Source: Escarpia spicata (taxonomy: Eukaryota; Annelida; Polychaeta; Sabellida; Siboglinidae). From it: DNA of 64,000 nucleotides. Positions 59,120 through 64,000 of this stretch are shown here, in pieces. Location of the stretch: contig OZ023206.1 in NCBI GenBank assembly GCA_963995525.1, forward strand, positions 43,879,178-43,943,177. Reading direction: 5' to 3'. Below the pieces are notes generated by a model, which searched no databases, was not told where the DNA came from, and saw only the letters and a program-made list of their open reading frames with translations. Both the position numbers and the translations under genes were made by a program. Each line of letters opens with the position of its first letter. The first letter of the stretch is position 1.

Positions 59120-60335
59120 ACACAAATCCAAGGGCTTGATATTTCGTGTCGCCCTAATATATGTGGTCCTGCGTTATTGTGCATTTTACTAGAAAGCAAT
59201 TGAAAGGTGTTCATCAATAAGGACACGCTTCCCCAAGGTTGTATTAATACATTTAATTTATGAAAATATTCAAATTGAGTTATAATGAAGATTTTGCAAG
59301 TGGAATGTATCTGTTTATTTCAATAATCGTCACCATCAGGCGACACGGCTTATTTATTTGAATAAAACACAAACTCTTATGTATGTTGTATGTTTATTTA
59401 GCAGGGATGTTCTACAACACAACATACTATCACATAACTGAATGTGTCTTGTGATATACATACAACTTTATGTTGTTTCGTCTGCGGAAAACTAAGTCAG
59501 CACAGTGAACACATTTGGTAGTTTGCTTGGTCTTGTCATGCGCACTACCTTCACGTTAAGCTCCGCCCACTCAGTGACTAGGTAGGTTCAAAGTTGGAAC
59601 TTGTTGTAGGATAGACGCAGCGTTTCGTAAACAAATTAAAATTACAAATTCACTCACAACTTCGAGCCGCCGGCGCACCGCAAAACGTTCCGCTTAAATT
59701 ACGGTAGGGCCAAATACAGATATAAGCCCCTTTGGCAACCGGCTTTGGCACCTACACTGCTACAGTACATGCCATGCAAATTAAGTCTTAAGACTTTAAG
59801 GGCGCATTGCAAAACCGCAAATGTTTTCTTTTTCTCAATTGTTCATCAGGTATATATTTTCCCAAATGTGCATATATCAATCATGCATTCGGTTGATCAT
59901 TCAATGTATCATTTATTGTAAATAATATGTCTATGACAATGTGGGGAACTGTTTATTTGTCAATTCATTGTATTATCGCCCACCATTTGGATGACCAGAC
60001 TACCAGAGACAACTCACTTTGTATTTAGTGTACAGTCTTCGAATAGTAAATTTTGTTGTAATTTTATTTCCTGTGACTTATTTTCGTAGGCAAAACTATG
60101 AATTTATTTTCGTGACTTTACATTTACGCCCACCGTTTTAAAACCAGCTGCCAAGTAGGCCTATAAACATGTTGATACAGTTAAATTCTGGGTATACATA
60201 ATTCTGCATTCATATACAGCTGTATACTACACAGAAAGCTGCGATTGTATGTGAATACTGCCATGTTACTAATGCATTGCAACTTCGATGTAAAATACTA
60301 TGTACACATACAATAAAATTGGACTTTTCTCGAAA
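59120..60335. other. Intergenic sequence, nothing recognised
   Basis: No supported ORF or RNA. A CpG-containing patch with a CTCCGCCC box lies near 59560-59700 but no gene follows it. Confidence 0.5.
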
Positions 60336-60339
60336 AAGG

Positions 60340-61880
60340 AGTTTCTGACATTTTAATGTCAGAAAGCTATTTCTGCTGAGGGGACAGTAGAAACCAAGGT
60401 ATAAAGCGTGTTAAAAACTAAACCGTGGTAGTAACCCTGTTCCATCAGAAATGTGCCCACTCTGCCAGAGATCTGTGTCAAACAGTAACATTTGACTGTG
60501 CACTGCTTCCCTATGGGCATGGCTCGTTGACCTTAATTTATTATAGACCTTGCTAGTACCCCTGATGTAACCTGCTACTGATATAGACTGCTGGCCAGCC
60601 TTATAGTAAAGGATTACAGAGTCAACATTTGGTCAGTAAGAAAACAAACTGGATCAAAAGTACAGCATAATCTAAATAATATAACTAAGGCAGGTTGAAC
60701 AATGTAGATGTAATTTTTTGGTGAGTTGAGCAGGTTCGTTGTGGATACAGTTTATTTACACAGTGACCATTTGCCCAGTTATGAGAAAAATAACAATAAA
60801 TTAAATTAAAATAACAAACATATATATATATATATTTGCCACTTTCATTAAATTTATTGTTATATAAACAATATTGTTTATTTGGTAACCAAATATTTAC
60901 ATACAAACAAACACATCACAGTGGATATATTGACATAATCTTGAGATAATTGCCAGCATAAAAGTGTAACACAATAAGAGTAACAAGTAACTAGTATATG
61001 TAGGACACCATATTTTTCACAACTGGGCAAATGGCCCTTTTTATGCTTGGAAGCTGGGCAAATGACCACTGCACAAGTGACCACTGAGTAAATGACTACG
61101 GCCAGCTTTCCCCTGGTTCCTTGACCTTAATTAATTGCAGACCTTGCTGCTACCCCTGATGTAATCTACTGGTGAGATAGACTGCTGGCCACCCTTATAG
61201 TAAAGGATTACAAAGTCGAAAATGGGTCAACAAGAAAACAAACTAGATAGGTACTGACTGTACTGTATTGGTGATAAAACCGATAAAACAAACCCATATG
61301 TATACTTCTATCGACTTATGAAGCTCACTACTTCACTCATCCTAATACTGTAAATCCACAAATATTAGGGTGGAGCTTATTTAGCGTATTGAGTGTGTAT
61401 TACCATTTATGATAATATTAATGGACACCAAACTAAATTGATGTCAAAATACACTGACGCTAATTTAACAAGACACTGAATTGTGATGTGCTATCAGTAC
61501 AGTATATCCCTGGGTGTAAATATAAATTATAATTGCACGTTTTCAAGAGCTAGTATAAACGCTAAATAAAATGCATGCCAAATCGGAAAGGTTCGTAAAA
61601 CGCTAAATATACACCAACATAACATGGGTTTACGGTAGTTCAGCTTATTTGCTGACTTTGGCAACTGGGACTCTTTCTTTCATGCTACTGAGTTCTGTTT
61701 AATCTAACACAACGAAGTTGTAGTTCCCACTAGTAGCCCAGAGCAAGTATCTAACTATGGGCAGTAAGACAGCCTGGAACTGGATGGAAATCTTCTTTGG
61801 GGGAGGTTAGTTGAATAAAATCCTGCATGAAGTTGTAATGTTCAGGGTCTAGATCTAACAGGCCAACCCAGCCTGTAACA
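60340..61880. repeat. Duplicated non-coding block, copy 1 (copy 2 at 62190-63560)
   Basis: Shared landmarks: CCCTGTTCCATCAGAAATGT, GATAGACTGCTGGCCA, CTTATAGTAAAGGATTACA, TTTGGCAACTGGGACTCTTT and GGGCAGTAA. It begins with a hairpin (TTTCTGACATT and complement, 60342-60365). A third partial copy lies inside it at 61105-61240. Confidence 0.7.
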
Positions 61881-62189
61881 TCATTCTCATTCTGTCAGAA
61901 GTACTTAATGTAAACTACATTGACATAACCCTAATTCAGTTCCTTGTAGTCCTCTGCAGTGTTTTAGCTGTTACGCACATACATCCTAGCCAATTGTCTT
62001 CATGCTTTCCCTCTTGTGATATGTCACTTGTCCTGTTGTTTTAAAGAATGTCGGAAACAAGTCACATTAAATAAAATCACAAATTTAAATTTATAGCTAT
62101 TTTATTTACAATAAGTGGAACTATTAAATACATTTTTGTGAATATTCATTTGAATAATAAAAAATTACTCAACAAATAAAAAGTTCATT

Positions 62190-63560
62190 ATAAAAGTCTG
62201 ACGTTTTAGTGTCTGAAAGGTATTTCCGCCGAGACAGTAGAAACTGTGGTTTAAACCGTGGCAGAAAACCCTGTTCCATCAGAAATGTGCCAAATCGTCT
62301 AGAAATCTGTGTCAAACAGTGTCATTTAACTGGCTCTGTTTCCCTCGGCTCAATGACCTTAATTACTTACAGACCTTGCTCATACCCCTAATGTATTCTG
62401 CTACTGAGATAGACTGCTGGTCACCCTTATAGTAAAGGATTACAGAGTCAACATTTGGTCAGTAAGAAAACAAACAGGATCAAAAGTACAGCATAACCTA
62501 AACAATATAACTAAGGCAGGTTGAAAAGGTTAGATGTAATTTTGTGGTGATTTGAGCAGGTTCGAATCCTGCTGCATGTTGCAATTACTGCACAAAACAT
62601 TCCTGGTTGGATAAAATCACCAGAACCTTGCACTACTTCTCGCTGCCATCACAACATTCCTGGTTGGGTATAATCACCAGAACCTTGCACTACTTCTCGC
62701 TGCCATTACAACATTCCTGGTTGGGTATAATCACCAGAACCTTGCACTACTTCTCGCTGCCATTACAACATTCCTGGTTGGGTATAATCACCAGAACCTT
62801 GCACTACTTCTCGCTGCCATTACAACATTCCTGGTTGGGTATAATCACCAGAACCTTGCACTACTTCTCGCTGCCATTACAACATTCCTGGTTGGGTAAA
62901 ATCACCAGAACCTTGCACTACTTCTCGCTGCCATCACAACATTCCTGGTTGGGTATAATCACCAGAACCTTGCACTACTTCTCGCTGCCATTACAACATT
63001 CCTGGTTGGGTATAATCACCAGAACCTTGCACTACTTCTCGCTGCCATTAAAACATTCCTGGTTGGGTATAATCACCAGAACCTTGCACTACTTCTCGCT
63101 ACCATTACAACATGTCTACTTATTATTTAAAATACTCATCAGGTCATAATGTAACTACATCCTGGGCTCAAAGTTCGCTATTTACTTGGTTCTGAGTGGG
63201 TCTTTTGAAAACTAGTACTACAGTGTTGATGCTAAATAAAACAAAGCCAAGTCTGTACTGCTATAGACTTATGTAGCTCACTGCCTCACTCATCCTAATA
63301 GTTCAGCTTATTGGCTGACTTTGGCAACAGGGACTCTTTCTTTCATATTATTGTGTTTTGTTTAATCTAACACAATGGTGCTGCTGTTCCTACTATTAGT
63401 CCAGAGCATTGAACTAACTATGGGCAGTAAAAAAGCCTGGAACTGGTTGGAAATCTGCTTTGATCATGGCCAATTGAATCACATCCTGCATAAAGATGTA
63501 ATGTCCAGGGTCTAATTCTAACTGGCCAACCCAGGATTAGGCTTGGAAGTTCCCACTCCC
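62190..63560. repeat. Duplicated non-coding block, copy 2, split by a minisatellite
   Basis: Colinear with copy 1 until 62550. The 57-bp minisatellite and a short unique stretch then intervene, and similarity resumes at about 63225. Confidence 0.7.
62590..63115. repeat. 57-bp minisatellite
   Basis: About nine near-identical units of AACATTCCTGGTTGGG, ATAATCACCAGAACC and TTGCACTACTTCTCGCTGCC. The step 62641 to 62698 gives exactly 57 bp (19 codons), so one frame reads ITRTLHYFSLPLQHSWLGI repeatedly for 180 codons. The low divergence indicates recent expansion. Nothing suggests that it is a gene. Confidence 0.95.
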
Positions 63561-64000
63561 AAATTAACTAGATTATCAAGTCATGGTGGGTGATTGGTAT
63601 GTTGTTGAAAACAAGGATTCATTGTATCCAGGAGAAGTGACCAGCAGAGACTCACGACCAATAAACTATCTGGTATCATTGATGACCAGCTGGATGTTAT
63701 AGGAGTCACCAAACCAGAGGGAGAGCATGAGATAATTTTGTTAAGGTTTAGATCAATCAGATATTGCAAACAGATATGAACATTTTGATATATCTAGTGA
63801 TTTGTTAAATTAAGTGAACTTGAAGTGACATATTAGTGTTTCACTACATTACTGAGGAAACTAAAACTTTAAAATATCCAAAGCATCTTTGAATTTGTTG
63901 ATTCATTACTGTGATATGATTTAACCTTGTGGGTAATTTCCAACACAGATTTGTGTGGACCGCTGATAATTTGTTCAATAAAAGTTAAACTTAACAGCTT
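63561..64000. other. Right edge, nothing recognised
   Basis: AT-rich sequence without supported features. Confidence 0.5.

Noticed and set aside
62552..62568. tRNA T-arm-like GCAGGTTCGAATCCTGC
   Set aside because: Only the T-arm folds; no A box, anticodon stem or acceptor stem surrounds it, and the duplicate at about 60730 lacks it.
62607..63149. 180-codon repeat protein
   Set aside because: A tandem minisatellite with a unit divisible by three; no start context, flank conservation or homology suggests a gene.

Overview
The window looks like nuclear DNA of a metazoan, most likely an invertebrate; I cannot name the species. The reasons are: an intron-containing calmodulin-like gene with consensus splice sites; arrays of C2H2 zinc fingers with the 28-residue TGEKPY period; several families of CR1/L2/RTE-like non-LTR retrotransposons; a tRNA-derived SINE; TIR DNA transposons; and a Polinton/Maverick-like, virus-derived insertion. 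The background is AT-rich. The stretch from about 9.6 to 18.9 kb is sharply GC- and CpG-rich and is clearly foreign in composition.

Layout. 1-4.8 kb: zinc-finger pseudogene A, then a truncated LINE and tandem repeats. 6.0-8.7 kb: a weak coding remnant and a 2.3 kb duplicated block with a 51-bp minisatellite and a hAT-type MITE. 9.5-18.9 kb: the Polinton/adintovirus-like insertion. It holds a minus-strand gene of unknown function with a spliced leader, a repeated bidirectional promoter, an RPA1-like single-strand DNA-binding protein, an array of ATG-less mini-exons ending in a 200-residue ORF, a broken family B DNA polymerase and a convergent adenain-like protease. 20.1-20.7 kb: LINE 3' end. 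21.0-24.3 kb: zinc-finger locus B. 24.3-30.05 kb: a near full-length but decayed LINE with ORF1, endonuclease and reverse transcriptase. 30.4-33.3 kb: a second truncated copy of that LINE segment containing a foldback insertion. 34-36.9 kb: microsatellites and one exon-like block. 37.3-43.7 kb: a LINE split by a 3.8 kb TIR transposon that itself holds a third LINE fragment. 43.8-44.1 kb: SINE. 44.7-46.9 kb: second copy of the 2.3 kb block. 46.9-49.1 kb: LINE. 49.1-51 kb: zinc-finger locus C. 52-54.2 kb: LINE fragments. 54.8-57.3 kb: a four-exon EF-hand gene, the only convincing host gene with a solved structure. 58.4-64 kb: LINE tail, microsatellites, a duplicated 1.4-kb block and a 57-bp minisatellite.

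How the parts fit. The GC-rich insertion reads as one replication module: polymerase, ssDNA-binding protein and maturation protease. No integrase, packaging ATPase or capsid gene is recognisable beside them. It is at least partly dead, because the polymerase carries stops and frameshifts. The three zinc-finger loci are copies of one ancestral segment and all are damaged. Most other sequence is layered retrotransposon and DNA-transposon debris, with nested insertions that give a relative order of events.
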